A stretch of 64,000 nucleotides of DNA from Shewanella sediminis HAW-EB3 (GCF_000018025.1 NC_009831.1:3596001-3660000); one strand, 5' to 3'. Shown: positions 27,750-37,984, counted from the stretch's first letter. A program made the numbers and translations. Notes: a model not told the origin generated them from the sequence alone.

Positions 27750-28737
27750 ATTTTTTAATATCGCTTCGAGGGGTTAGTAAGTGCCTTATAATAAATCCTG
27801 TTATTCTACCTTTATCTACTGGCAAAAAACCATGCTTTTTCAGATACACAATACGGTGAAAACGATTCAATCTAGCTGACGCCAATAATATATCAGCTTC
27901 AGATGTGTCATAACCTCCAACGAGCAATCGCTCACGTAAATTAACAATTTGTAGGTAACTGCCCTCAATAAATTTACGGCCTTCTCTTATCATATTCCAA
28001 CTTAGATTTGAAAAAGGGTTACACAAAGTTAAGTAAGAGATCGCACCAACAGCATTACCGGTATGTTGCCTGTATTTCACCGTGACTTCAGGCATAAAAG
28101 TAATAGTTCCTACACTGCTAGCAACCAATGCTAACCACCAATCATGCATTAAAACACTTTTGGGTGCAGGTGTTACTTTGTTTAATAAGGCTCTGTTGAT
28201 CATACAGGCACAACCTGTGACACTATTCTGGAAAGCAAAAGACTTAACGGTATTATTTTTTAATGGAGACAAACGAACAGAGCTTACAAATGAAGGAGCT
28301 ATTAATTTCAAGTTTTGATCAACAATTCGTAAATCTGAATGCACTAATAAAGGTGATGAGTTGCAAGCACTTAACCTTTTCGCCTCACTTATAAAACTCT
28401 CAAGTTTGTTGGAGAGCCAAACATCGTCTTGATCACTAAAAAAAATATACTCTGAGCTTGTTTTTTGTGCAAAGTCAAGCAAGCAACAAAAATTACCCTG
28501 TGCACTACCTGTCGCCCCTAAGCTATCTTTCAACAAATAAATTCGTTTATCTTTCTCAATATAATCTTTTAAAAGTGTAATTGTCTCATCAGTTGAACCA
28601 TCATCTCTAATAACCAACGTCCATCGAGTTAATGTTTGATTTTGAATACTTTCGACTTGCTCTTGAATGAATTTCGCCCCATTAAAAGTTGCCATTAATA
28701 TTAAAATCTCATTGTTTGCAGTCAATATATCAATCAC
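27739..28737 (-). CDS. Glycosyltransferase family 2, rhamnosyltransferase-like
   Basis: 332 residues from a GTG start preceded by GAGGGA. The order LILMATFNGAKFIQEQVESI, VIRDDGSTDETI, and FFSDQDDVWLSNKLE, with QDDVW as metal-binding loop, is the pattern of WbbL/RfbF-like enzymes that often use dTDP-rhamnose, which fits with rfbABCD in this operon. LMHDWWLALVA (about 198-208) is the acceptor-side HDWW motif of the same group. It overlaps the next GT2 gene by 11 bases. Assignment of rhamnose is by family resemblance. Confidence 0.85.
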   Translation of the reverse strand: MIDILTANNEILILMATFNGAKFIQEQVESIQNQTLTRWTLVIRDDGSTDETITLLKDYIEKDKRIYLLKDSLGATGSAQGNFCCLLDFAQKTSSEYIFFSDQDDVWLSNKLESFISEAKRLSACNSSPLLVHSDLRIVDQNLKLIAPSFVSSVRLSPLKNNTVKSFAFQNSVTGCACMINRALLNKVTPAPKSVLMHDWWLALVASSVGTITFMPEVTVKYRQHTGNAVGAISYLTLCNPFSNLSWNMIREGRKFIEGSYLQIVNLRERLLVGGYDTSEADILLASARLNRFHRIVYLKKHGFLPVDKGRITGFIIRHLLTPRSDIKKYAR

Positions 28738-28760
28738 AAATCCCTCAGTTGGATTAATCT

Positions 28761-28791
28761 AAAAGGCACTACAATACAAGTAGTGCCTTTT
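28761..28791 (-). terminator. Rho-independent terminator-like hairpin within the operon
   Basis: AAAAGGCACTAC (28761-28772) pairs with GTAGTGCCTTTT (28780-28791) around a 7-base loop and is followed by T residues in both directions. It lies between the ISAs1 relic and the GT2 genes, inside the gene series controlled by the ops element. Confidence 0.7.
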
Positions 28792-28879
28792 TATATAACT
28801 AAATAAAAACTTACATTTTGTAAGCAAACAGTCTTCTTGACCATAAAACTACCATAGTTAAGATAGTAGTCAAAGGTAT

Positions 28880-30057
28880 CGAGCCACAACTTTTCTTTTT
28901 TAGATTACAGGCACTGAATTTACAACGACTTGGCTACACAGAGCAACCGCATGAGTGTTTAGTTTTGGACCATGCCAATTAAACCAGCTCTCAACACTGA
29001 CTCCAACATTGAAGTATTCATCATAGACCGTTTCTGTTTTCCGACGATACTGAGTTTCGTTGCTCTTCTCGAAGCATATTCAGGCTCATATGACTCAGGC
29101 AGGTAGGATTTCTGCACCATGGCCTTTGTATATCAGGTATGCGTTTCATTCATACTCACATCGAGTACCCAATGCATGGACTCAATACCCCAGTGCTCAC
29201 TAACCGTGTTCGCGGCTTGTTCTGCCGTCAGTTCTTTCGAACTAATGTAGTAACGGTACTCTAGGACTAATTTATTCCCTATAACAAAGCGGAAGTTTTC
29301 GACCATAATGATACTTTTTAGACCTTTCCAGCGTTAGAAGTTACCCTCTAGCTTGGCGCACCCAAAGAGAAAACATTGGCGTGACTCGATGCGACCATAG
29401 CCTTTCTCAAAAATGATGTCATCGGCTACGCATGATCGTTCTGTAGTAAACACCTTTTCTACCGCTTTACGGAATATTCCCTAATTACTTTGACCGCAAG
29501 TAAGTAATTGGCACCATTATCGAAGATGATCTTGGTTTAACAAGCCATTGCGCCGATGCACACCAATGTCTCCTTTATGTCGAGCATCTTTATTAACTCT
29601 GGGATTGCGAAAAATCATTACTTTTTTGTTCAGTTTTTAGCTGTCCCAACACTAACTTATTGGATGACGCATAGGCGCTGACCATATGGATGGTACAGGC
29701 TCTATCTTCACGATTGTAGGTCCCACGAAGTGTTTTGCCATCAATCACGACTATTTGGCCTTCGGTCAAAGTATAAACTGACGACATCCAGCTGACGAAG
29801 CATTCATGAAACTGCGCAGGTTCAATCGTAGATATAATGCGAGCAATGGTCTAATCCGTTGGAATCTCGTTAAAAACACCATTACGTTAAAACCGTACAT
29901 GATTACCAAGAATGCACTCACGAATATCGAACCAGCCAATGGCTCCTGCTATCACCCCACATAATGTGCCAAACAGAACTTCAAACAAACAATAAGTTAC
30001 CTTAGCGTTGATCGGCTATGGTGTGAAAATGATCTTTAAAATGGTCAATATGCATGA
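28880..30057 (-). mobile_element. Decayed ISAs1-family insertion sequence
   Basis: Reading the minus strand from an ATG at 30055-30057 (MHIDHFKDHFHTIADQR) gives successive pieces of an ISAs1/H-repeat transposase in different frames: AIGWFDIRE, then VIDGKTLRGTYNREDRACTI (catalytic DGK-type block), and further on NGANYLLAVKGNQ. Several frameshifts and stops break it, so it cannot move. No clear terminal repeats are left. It forms the left edge of the sulfotransferase-bearing middle of the operon. Confidence 0.8.
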
Positions 30058-30187
30058 TTGTCTCCCTTAAAAAGGAGTATAAAATCACAGGTAAATATGA
30101 TCGTCCAATTGATACATGAATCGTTAAAAAACGCTCGCAACGTCACCCTACTTTTTCCTAGACCATGATGGAAAGATCAAAAGTAAT

Positions 30188-30886
30188 TTATTCTTTACAC
30201 CATTGACTCAAATTATCTTTGCCGATCCACATAAGCGTATCAATTACAGATAGATCTGGTACAAAACTAAAACCAGGAGTAGAAAATTCTAATGGTATAG
30301 GCTCATAGAATTCAAGGCTAATACCATTACTTTCATAAAGGTCAGGGTCAAAAAGATGGCGTCCACCTGAGGCATTTGAATAGATATTTGCGCCTAACTC
30401 TTTACTAATCATGTACGCCCATTCACCAGGTTCGGCATGCATAGGTAAATCTAAGTTCATCTCTGATAAACGGGTGATTTTAGTGTCTATACCTAGATGT
30501 TGACATAATACTTTTAACGTATGTGTATTAAGATCTGCTATTGTTGGCACTTTGTTATTCATAAAGAGACAAGCTTTAACTAATTGAACAGTTTCTGTAT
30601 AGAATGGAGCTTTAGATTCATATACTCTTAGCTGATCTACAAAATCTTTTCGCCAGCCTGTATCTGCTAAAACTGCGTCACTTATCGCCCCTGTAGTTGC
30701 CCCCTTCATTACAGGAGCAGAAATATAACACCATTCTTTAGTTGGGTTAGCAATCCTATTTCGATTAATCCATGACTTTCGAGTATATTTTGGGGTATCA
30801 AATACTATCCACTGTTCACATTGTTGAATATGTCTAAATTGTTGTGTATATGGAAATAAATAAGGTTGCATAATTCCAAGTTTCAT
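30188..30886 (-). CDS. WbqC-family protein
   Basis: 232 residues, full length for the family. MKLGIMQPYLFPYTQQFRHI and IVFDTPKYTRKSWINRNRI are the opening blocks of WbqC-like proteins, which occur in O-antigen and lipid-linked glycan loci and are thought to modify nucleotide sugars with an amino acid or acyl group, although chemistry is poorly known. IYSNASGGRHLFDPDLYESN lies in the conserved C-terminal region. No membrane helix. The gene is 8 bases from the HAD-type gene upstream, so they are probably translated together. Confidence 0.85.
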   Translation of the reverse strand: MKLGIMQPYLFPYTQQFRHIQQCEQWIVFDTPKYTRKSWINRNRIANPTKEWCYISAPVMKGATTGAISDAVLADTGWRKDFVDQLRVYESKAPFYTETVQLVKACLFMNNKVPTIADLNTHTLKVLCQHLGIDTKITRLSEMNLDLPMHAEPGEWAYMISKELGANIYSNASGGRHLFDPDLYESNGISLEFYEPIPLEFSTPGFSFVPDLSVIDTLMWIGKDNLSQWCKE

Positions 30887-30894
30887 ATCATTTC

Positions 30895-32082
30895 CTAGTT
30901 AAATTTGCAAAATTCTAGTTGATCTAAATCTAAAACAGGAATTTCACAATTATTTCGTACATCTAACCTTTCGGGGAATTCATTGTCGATAAAAAGTGCA
31001 TTTCCAGATATAAAACTAGATTTTTTCTGCTCAAGGGTTACTTTGATTATTTCAGTAAATACTGTTTCATCTAAGTCAATCTTCTTTAATGTATCTGGTA
31101 TCGGGAACGTATGACGGGTGATTAATTTAACGTTATACTCCCTGCTTTTAAGATCTAGTAATAATGCCCGACAATCATTTATCGCTTGCCCTTTCCAAAT
31201 GAGAGTTTCATCCAGGTCAAAATATACAGTATCAACTGAGTGGATATATTGTGCTGATGCCAATACGGCGTTATATTGAATATCGTTAGGATTAACAAAA
31301 TATCGAGTTTTTACTTTACGAGCTAATAAGTTTTGAACTAATATTAAGGCAATGTTTATTCCTGCGGCTCTATATAACACCCAATGTCTTTGCCATATAT
31401 TCAAGCTTGGGCTGATATCAAAGCTATCTTTAACTTGGTTATATTCAAGCACTAGGCTGATAGTGTTGTTTTTTACACCGGGAGACATGCCTTGTTCAGC
31501 TAGAGAAACATGCAGTAGATTATGATTTTCTTCGCTTAATAACTGAACATCAGATATTTGGTCCGACTTATTTTGCAAAGTCCCACCAATAAAATTCACG
31601 TCACCAATATAATCTACTAAAAAATCTAAAGCTATATATTTTGGAGTACTGTTTTTTACTAAATTCAATAAAACTTCTTTTTTATCTTTAATATATGCAT
31701 CACAAAAACTTGATAAAAGTTGAGTTGACTGAGCTTTAGTTGGTGCAGAATAAGACTCTAGACTTTTAAAAATAGTCTTTACATCTCGTTGACTTCCAAT
31801 AACGTTTTCTAACTCTTCACGAGACTCAAATCGTTTTAGTGTTATATTGTTATCTAGCGTGCAAATACAGAAAATTGCTTCATCTTCAGGAAGATGGGAC
31901 GTTTCAAATGAGTTTATGTCCATCCAATTCATATGAATATGATTACTTAACTCAAAAGATTCTTCTATTGATACTTGTAAGTAATTACAATGTGTAGAGA
32001 AACTTAAGCTTTTACAAAGCTCGTTGTACAAACTGGTTTGGTCACCTATTAAAAGGCAATAATGATAAATATTTCTCATCAA
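30895..32082 (-). CDS. HAD-superfamily phosphatase-like protein with unknown N-terminal domain
   Basis: 395 residues. The first 280 have no recognisable motif. The C-terminus is a HAD fold: VYFDLDETLIWKGQAI with Asp289 and Asp291 (DLDET), LITRHTF as the motif II Thr region, a Lys-rich stretch, and FIDNEFPERLDV with the motif IV acid residues. A phosphatase or phosphotransferase on a sugar phosphate is expected. It overlaps the sulfotransferase-like gene by 4 bases. The large N-terminal region may be an acceptor domain. Confidence 0.75.
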   Translation of the reverse strand: MMRNIYHYCLLIGDQTSLYNELCKSLSFSTHCNYLQVSIEESFELSNHIHMNWMDINSFETSHLPEDEAIFCICTLDNNITLKRFESREELENVIGSQRDVKTIFKSLESYSAPTKAQSTQLLSSFCDAYIKDKKEVLLNLVKNSTPKYIALDFLVDYIGDVNFIGGTLQNKSDQISDVQLLSEENHNLLHVSLAEQGMSPGVKNNTISLVLEYNQVKDSFDISPSLNIWQRHWVLYRAAGINIALILVQNLLARKVKTRYFVNPNDIQYNAVLASAQYIHSVDTVYFDLDETLIWKGQAINDCRALLLDLKSREYNVKLITRHTFPIPDTLKKIDLDETVFTEIIKVTLEQKKSSFISGNALFIDNEFPERLDVRNNCEIPVLDLDQLEFCKFN

Positions 32083-32921
32083 TTAAAAAACCCATATTCT
32101 TTTAAGTTAATTTCTGAACCCAATATTTTTTGCAATAATAAGTTATCCTCTTTGAAAAAACTAAGAATTTCCTGCTTTTGTTGTACGGTTAAAAACGGAA
32201 TGAGTGTAGCCCCATCTTTAGTATAATAACCTTCTGAGCTCTTTTCTTTCTTATTAACATGATTTGATGATAAATACTGCTCTACAGTTTTTTCTTCGAC
32301 GTTAATTAACTCGGCTAATCGGGCACAAAAACCTGAGTAATCTTGTTTCCAATCTTGAAAAAGGAAAAGTTTTGTTTTGCCTGGCCCAAATACTCTTTCT
32401 AGTGTTTCAAAATACTTGCCAAATTGATATATCTCAAAACCAGTCAAGTCGATTATTCCTTGTTCATCAAAAAGTAAATCGACATTTTTGTATTTCTTAA
32501 GGTTATATTCTTCGACGTATTGAGAATAAAGTAAATCAGACTGGTTTCTAATTGATATTACTGGAATAAATTCAATGTCAGTTCCGTATTTCTCTTCTAT
32601 TTGCTGTTTTATAGTAGAAGGAAAAGAGAAAGGATCTATAATATTTTTACCATAGTTGTTTTGTCTTAATTTAATGGGAGCTGTAAAACTTTCATCACTT
32701 AAAATATTGAGTTTACCTTCATCAAAGTCGAGATACTCGTCCAATATTTTTTGTCCATTAAATAGACAACTACTTGGGCGTCGGTCATGATGTTCAACAG
32801 GGTCAAATTGGCGCCAAGTTTTAAGGTTTAATAGCCCTTTTTCTTCAAGAGGTTTAAATAAACCAAACTGTAATGTTGAAGAGCCAGTTTTAGGGAAGCC
32901 GAAGTGTAAAATAATTTTCAT
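32079..32921 (-). CDS. Sulfotransferase-like protein
   Basis: 280 residues. The N-terminal FGFPKTGSSTLQFGLFKPLE (from residue 7) is the PAPS 5'-phosphosulfate loop of sulfotransferases, with Lys11 as sulfate-contacting residue. ISIRNQSDLLYSQYVEEYN (about 123-141) is the 3'-phosphate-binding part with the conserved Arg and Ser. The C-terminal NHVNKKEKSSEGYY is another typical element. It would transfer sulfate from PAPS to a hydroxyl of a glycan or other acceptor. It is the least related of three such genes in this operon. Confidence 0.78.
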   Translation of the reverse strand: MKIILHFGFPKTGSSTLQFGLFKPLEEKGLLNLKTWRQFDPVEHHDRRPSSCLFNGQKILDEYLDFDEGKLNILSDESFTAPIKLRQNNYGKNIIDPFSFPSTIKQQIEEKYGTDIEFIPVISIRNQSDLLYSQYVEEYNLKKYKNVDLLFDEQGIIDLTGFEIYQFGKYFETLERVFGPGKTKLFLFQDWKQDYSGFCARLAELINVEEKTVEQYLSSNHVNKKEKSSEGYYTKDGATLIPFLTVQQKQEILSFFKEDNLLLQKILGSEINLKEYGFFN

Positions 32922-33002
32922 TAAAGTACCATTAATGAGGTTGTAAAATTAAAGGTGGATATTTACCCACCTTAGTATATAAACTATAAAATTAGGATGT
33001 CA

Positions 33003-33995
33003 TTACCATCCCCATTTTTCCATGCAATTTTTTTCGGTCATATCATTTTTTAGTTTGAATAGCATCTCTTCAAGTAAAACAGGTTGATAGCCCAACAATT
33101 CTTTTTGTTCTGAAACATCATAAATAGCACATTTGTAAGTACGTTTAGTTTCTTTATAGATATACTCAACATTCTCTGGGTCCGGCGCAAATGTTTTACC
33201 AATGGTTTTAATAAATCTTTCAGTAGTAACCGCTTCACCAGTTCCTACATTGAAAGTCCCACTATTCAAAGAACTCTTATAACATGATTTGATAAGTGCA
33301 ACTAAGTTGTCTATATGTACATAATCTCTTACCATTTGAGGGTCCCCCCAAATTTCTAAAGGCTTTCCTTCCATTGCATCACGGATAACTTTTAAGAAAG
33401 GCATTAATGTTGGCTCACCATTATTTCGATAGTATGGAGACTCAGGAACCATGAATATCATCGGTAGGCGTAAGTTAAACACCCTAACTCCGAAGGCCTC
33501 TCCAAAATAATCCCCTATCATTTTACCGGTAGTTTTTGTGATTGCGTACATCACATGATCACCCTTGTAATTAATAGCCGGAGGTAAGTCATTCTTTAAG
33601 AAATTATTAGGGGACCAGTGATTCTCATAATCTCGGTGAGAAGTTGTATATACATAGTTTTTTATATTATTCTGTCGTACAAACTCTAGCACTTTAAATA
33701 CGCCATTTATATTTACATCAAGATATGCGTTTAAGGTAGCAGTAAGATCTGTATTTTCTGATGTTGCTAATATACTTGGTTGAACACCTGCAAAATTAAT
33801 AACTAACTCTACATCTGTTGGTAATTTTGTATACAGTTCGTCGGTTCGAATATCACCTTTAATGAAGTTCATATTAGGATGATTTATACTGGATTCAGAG
33901 CGACCTACACCGTAGACCGTCCATCCATCTTCTAGAAATTTTTGAGCACAATAAGTACCACAGTTTCCTGTCACTCCAAAAATTATTAATTTCAT
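33003..33995 (-). CDS. NAD-dependent nucleotide-sugar epimerase/dehydratase (extended SDR)
   Basis: 330 residues. The Rossmann motif VTGNCGTYCAQKFLEDG and YAITKTTGKMIGDYF with the Tyr-x3-Lys pair show an active extended SDR. The ATG at 33993-33995 is preferred to the one at 34010 because the first ATG begins ATGGAGAAAAATAAAATG, where GGAG is a well-placed ribosome-binding site for the second. The LPMIFMV and WGDPQMVRDYVHIDN blocks are usual for UDP/GDP-sugar epimerases and dehydratases. The substrate is unknown. It lies between the sulfotransferase-like gene and the GT61-like gene. Confidence 0.83.
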   Translation of the reverse strand: MKLIIFGVTGNCGTYCAQKFLEDGWTVYGVGRSESSINHPNMNFIKGDIRTDELYTKLPTDVELVINFAGVQPSILATSENTDLTATLNAYLDVNINGVFKVLEFVRQNNIKNYVYTTSHRDYENHWSPNNFLKNDLPPAINYKGDHVMYAITKTTGKMIGDYFGEAFGVRVFNLRLPMIFMVPESPYYRNNGEPTLMPFLKVIRDAMEGKPLEIWGDPQMVRDYVHIDNLVALIKSCYKSSLNSGTFNVGTGEAVTTERFIKTIGKTFAPDPENVEYIYKETKRTYKCAIYDVSEQKELLGYQPVLLEEMLFKLKNDMTEKNCMEKWGW

Positions 33996-34105
33996 TTTAT
34001 TTTTCTCCATGGGTGTATTTTAATTAGTGCTAATCTTAGATTCTTTTGAAGGTATATTATTAAGAGAGTTATTGCTCAATCTAGTGTTATCTGATTACCT
34101 TTTTG

Positions 34106-35671
34106 TTACCATTTGTTGCAAATATGCTCGTCCAATAAAGTAGTAAAAGATTTAACATCGGAGACATACAAATTATGAGGATTTTTTGTATGGTTGTTAC
34201 CTGCGATAAAGTCACCAAAAACAACTGAAAAATTATGGCCGCATGCCGCTGCCATGTCAGGAAATAACATTCCCCAAAATAAGCGAGGGCCAAGAATAAT
34301 GATCTCAGTTTCAGGACCTGCAAACAACATGTTGGTAATTGATGAGCTCCCACTAGAGATCAATGTACGAGCGTTAGAAAATAGTTGCATTTGTTCTGGT
34401 AAGGTATAATCAAGGGGATCAATAACCTCAATACCTCTCTGGTTACAGGCATCAATTATTTCTTCTTCATTTACCAATGCCCGTGTGTAGTTTTGAACAT
34501 CCTTTCGAATAAGGTAATAATCTTTCTTGCCTGCTAATGAGCTATTATTTTTCAATAATGCTCTTCGTGATGCAGCTATTTCATTAGGGCATACATCCCA
34601 ATTCATAGGGAGGATCGTTGCGTGTTCTATAGTCGATATACCATTTGTTGGCATAATATCAATTCTAGACTCCGTAACGCCAGCTAAAATGAGGAATTCT
34701 ATCACCCACCTGGGGGTATTGTCAGGCATGAGAATTTTATGATCATCGAATTCAGGGTTCTCAATAGTAAGTAATATTCTAGAGCTAACTTGAATTAAAG
34801 CATGAAAGTAATTTGTAAAATAATTATTCGGAACAGCAGAAATTAGATACTTTCCGCTAAATAAATACTTATCTAGCTGTGCAGGGTTATAAAGTAAACT
34901 TGTGTCCGCAACTTTAACCAATTGTTTTTTCAGATGATTATGTAGTAAGTCCAACTCATATAGCCCTTTATTATCGATAAAGGGAATAGTACCTAAAAGG
35001 ATATTTAGTTGCTTAACTTGGATACCAACCAAAGGTTCTGCACTTATTTTGTTTGTATGTACCTTTACGTCATCAAAATCCTGATGAGCATGCCGATAAA
35101 TGTTTGATACAGTATTTTTTGTATCGCAAATTGTTATGAGTTTCCCACTAATTTCTTTAGCCCAACCTTTATAAGATAAGAACGGTGATAGTTGCATATG
35201 TTCAAACTGTTCAACATTTTCGTATCCTAATTGTGTAAATTTTTGGTTGATTGTTTCACGTATACCAAGCTCTAAAGTGGCCTTGCTCTGTAGCTCATTT
35301 AATAAAGTAGTGGAAATATCATACTTCTCTGCACACTCAATAACCTCTATAACTTGTTGCATCATATTTAGATTATATAAGCTAGAGGCCAACAAGTTAT
35401 ATGCTTGTGTGTTGACTCTTGAATTAGAAATAGCTTGCTTTGCTAGAAAAGCAATCAGATGCATATTCTCATCATATTTTTCAATAGGATTGAAAAACTT
35501 TTTTGCCCCATATGGAGGAAGAAAAGGGTCTGGCCGAATTCTAGTTCTTGATTTAGCAATATTGAGAAAACCTAAATTTTTGTCAATTACTTGAGCCAAC
35601 TCTGAAAGAGAAGAAGAGTTAACGCTTATGACATCGTCTAGATTACTTAAAAGGTACTCACTATTGCTCAT
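34106..35671 (-). CDS. GT61-like glycosyltransferase (DUF563)
   Basis: 521 residues. A helical, TPR-like N-terminal part (about 60-150) is followed by a GT61-type C-terminal domain: LISAVPNNYFTNYFHALIQV, then the YYLIRKDVQNYTRALVNEEE block (about 397-416) and the closing TLISSGSSSITNMLFAGPET. GT61 enzymes transfer xylose, GlcNAc or similar from UDP-sugars. The 4-base ATGA overlap with the TPR-protein gene upstream suggests the two proteins act together. Substrate unassigned. Confidence 0.78.
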   Translation of the reverse strand: MSNSEYLLSNLDDVISVNSSSLSELAQVIDKNLGFLNIAKSRTRIRPDPFLPPYGAKKFFNPIEKYDENMHLIAFLAKQAISNSRVNTQAYNLLASSLYNLNMMQQVIEVIECAEKYDISTTLLNELQSKATLELGIRETINQKFTQLGYENVEQFEHMQLSPFLSYKGWAKEISGKLITICDTKNTVSNIYRHAHQDFDDVKVHTNKISAEPLVGIQVKQLNILLGTIPFIDNKGLYELDLLHNHLKKQLVKVADTSLLYNPAQLDKYLFSGKYLISAVPNNYFTNYFHALIQVSSRILLTIENPEFDDHKILMPDNTPRWVIEFLILAGVTESRIDIMPTNGISTIEHATILPMNWDVCPNEIAASRRALLKNNSSLAGKKDYYLIRKDVQNYTRALVNEEEIIDACNQRGIEVIDPLDYTLPEQMQLFSNARTLISSGSSSITNMLFAGPETEIIILGPRLFWGMLFPDMAAACGHNFSVVFGDFIAGNNHTKNPHNLYVSDVKSFTTLLDEHICNKW

Positions 35672-36813
35672 GTATAAATTCCTGTAATACTATTATCAAA
35701 ACATGGGACTAACAAACTTTCTTCACCATAAAACTTGAGAAAACTCATGCGTTGAGAAAGCCTATTCAAGTCCATATAAATGTCTGCAGCAGCTTCAAAA
35801 TCCTTTAATTTAATTTTAATTCTCCATAAGACTCTTAACAAATGATGTTCATGAAGGTTAACTTTTAACATGCATTTTTGTAGAATACGACCGTTATACA
35901 TTAAGCCTTTATTTTCAAAGTAATCATTAGAAAATTTTTCTGCCTCTTTGTACATTTCCTCATTAAGAAGACTTTCAGCCATTATTGAATACATATCTGA
36001 AGGAGGAGAGAAGTGCGAAAAGACGTATTGACACTTTTTAATCGCTTCTAGGTACCTCTCTTGTCTAAAGTAAGAACGTGCTAAGCCAAAATGGCCCGGA
36101 GGATAATGTAAATTGCGCTTAATTAGCTGAAGGTAAGTTGCTTCACTTTGTTTGAAGTCTCCTATTTGAGCTAAAGAAATTCCTTTTAAGTGTAATATTT
36201 CATCAGGAAAATCCCTCAAGGATAGTGCAAAGTTGCAATACTTTAAGCACTCATGCCACAGTTTACACTTGTTTAATTTCCTAGCTACCTCGAGAATATG
36301 GTGAGATGAGAATACACCTATACCTTTACTTTGAATGTGCTTTTTGGCGTAACGTGCGGCTTCAGAATAATTTTTAGCACTAAGTGAGGCTTGCCAAAAA
36401 CAGATATGTAATGCTTTTAAAGAAACCCCTCTTGTAAAAAGCTGCTCACATAATTTTATACAGCCATTATATTCTCTTTTGCAAAGTTTTACTCGTGCTA
36501 AACCTAACATAAGCAATGGCTTGTAAGGATCTTCTTTTGCTTTTCTTTCAAAATAGTTTATTGCTTCATCAAACCTTTTTAATTTTAATAAAGAAACCCC
36601 TTTAATATACACAATTGAAGAATGTTCTATTTTAATTTTTAAAAATAAGTTACAAACCATTATTGAAAGCAGCCAAAAGCAATGTTTTAGCTGTACCTTT
36701 CGCGAAGATATTGCTGACTTTATAAATGCTGCAGTATCTTTTGCATACATCATAATTTTATTATTTATTGAGGCTTTATTCAATTTGGATAAAGCCAAGG
36801 ACTTATATTGCAT
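35668..36813 (-). CDS. Tetratricopeptide-repeat protein
   Basis: 381 residues with about seven TPR-like helix pairs (for example FDEAINYFERKAKEDPYKPL, about residues 78-97, and RYLEAIKKCQYVFSHF). A basic N-terminus (YKSLALSKLNKAS) precedes a hydrophobic stretch LLSIMVCNLFLKIKIE (about 48-63) that could be a membrane anchor. TPR proteins bind other proteins; its operon position between an aminotransferase and the GT61-like enzyme suggests a scaffold for glycan enzymes. It ends with an unusual acidic DNSITGIYT tail. Confidence 0.78.
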   Translation of the reverse strand: MQYKSLALSKLNKASINNKIMMYAKDTAAFIKSAISSRKVQLKHCFWLLSIMVCNLFLKIKIEHSSIVYIKGVSLLKLKRFDEAINYFERKAKEDPYKPLLMLGLARVKLCKREYNGCIKLCEQLFTRGVSLKALHICFWQASLSAKNYSEAARYAKKHIQSKGIGVFSSHHILEVARKLNKCKLWHECLKYCNFALSLRDFPDEILHLKGISLAQIGDFKQSEATYLQLIKRNLHYPPGHFGLARSYFRQERYLEAIKKCQYVFSHFSPPSDMYSIMAESLLNEEMYKEAEKFSNDYFENKGLMYNGRILQKCMLKVNLHEHHLLRVLWRIKIKLKDFEAAADIYMDLNRLSQRMSFLKFYGEESLLVPCFDNSITGIYT

Positions 36814-36847
36814 AACGCCAGCTTTTAGTTAGTTGATATAATATAGA

Positions 36848-37984
36848 TCATGTTAACAAGTTTTTATCAAGTATTTTCTGTAAAACACTGCGAATATTAT
36901 CATCTGAAACTTTGTGCATATCAGGATGGCTTGGGACATTAATTATTCGGTTAAAAATACTAGTTGCGTTTGATGTTTTTGCAAGAGGTTTATAATATTT
37001 GCCAACGCGGAAAAAACTATTTTCTAAAGTATGTGACTCTATTGAGTAGGGAGCTAATAAAGGGTATCCCATAGCAGGAATATCGGTACAAAATAAATTT
37101 GAATAACCTAACTCTTCGGCTATATTGACTAATCTGATAGCTTGTTGTTGATACAAAGGAATCCACTGTGCTGAAGTCTCTAGCCGAGTTAGTAACGCCG
37201 CGCATGAGATATCTGATATTTTACCATTATTGACCCAGTTTGCTGACTCGTCAGGTGATATTGTTGTGTATTCGATGAGCTTAAGAATATCTTCAAATTC
37301 ATCCTTAGGCACTATAATTAAGCCTCCTTCACCTAGCCCAAAGGGTTTAGTGTGATGTAGGCTTAGTGATTGATAAGGTACATCAGGTAAATCCGCATTA
37401 ATACCAGCAGCATTGTCATAAATGACAACTTTCCCAGTTTTATTTTGCCATTCTGAATACAGAGAAAAATCCTTTAAAAGGCCGAATGGATTAGTAACTA
37501 CAATCCCATCGAAACTGTTTTGATCAATCTGTGATAATGCATCTAGCGATAAAGCACCTTGCTCATCACAATCGACTTTAATTGCATTGGAAAAAACTCC
37601 TCGTCCAGCATTTGCGAAGCTGAATGAACTCACACACCAACGCAAAGTTTTCTTTTGACGAACATTGTGCAACCCAGCTAAAGCTTCTAGGGCAATACCT
37701 CCGTTGGCACATGGAATTACTACTTTATTCGTTAAACGTGTAAAAAAATTCTCATAAGCATGTGCTAAAGCGAACCATGCAGGCCCTCTGTTGGACCAAC
37801 GGTTGTAAAATTCAGAACTCTCTAGTAGCTCCGAAACTCTATTGATATTGAATTCTTTTCGTTCAGCAAAAGATACAATGTTTTCAGGTTCTAATTGTTG
37901 AGAGGATAGAAATTCATCGATAGGATAAGATGGTTTGTCTTGGTTACTAAATAAGTTAACATTCAGTTTGTTTTGGTAGTCCAT
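36848..37984 (-). CDS. PLP-dependent DegT/DnrJ-like sugar aminotransferase
   Basis: 378 residues. CANGGIALEALAGL (92-105) is the phosphate loop, VVIYDNAAGINADL with Asp190 binds the pyridine nitrogen, and Lys213 in HHTKPFGLGEGG is the Schiff-base residue. The set matches nucleotide-sugar aminotransferases, although the opening (LSSQQLEPENIVSF) is not as in typical DegT proteins. It would make an amino sugar for the glycan. It stands alone between the TPR gene (34 bases) and the IS graveyard, so its own promoter or readthrough from upstream is needed. Confidence 0.78.
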   Translation of the reverse strand: MDYQNKLNVNLFSNQDKPSYPIDEFLSSQQLEPENIVSFAERKEFNINRVSELLESSEFYNRWSNRGPAWFALAHAYENFFTRLTNKVVIPCANGGIALEALAGLHNVRQKKTLRWCVSSFSFANAGRGVFSNAIKVDCDEQGALSLDALSQIDQNSFDGIVVTNPFGLLKDFSLYSEWQNKTGKVVIYDNAAGINADLPDVPYQSLSLHHTKPFGLGEGGLIIVPKDEFEDILKLIEYTTISPDESANWVNNGKISDISCAALLTRLETSAQWIPLYQQQAIRLVNIAEELGYSNLFCTDIPAMGYPLLAPYSIESHTLENSFFRVGKYYKPLAKTSNATSIFNRIINVPSHPDMHKVSDDNIRSVLQKILDKNLLT

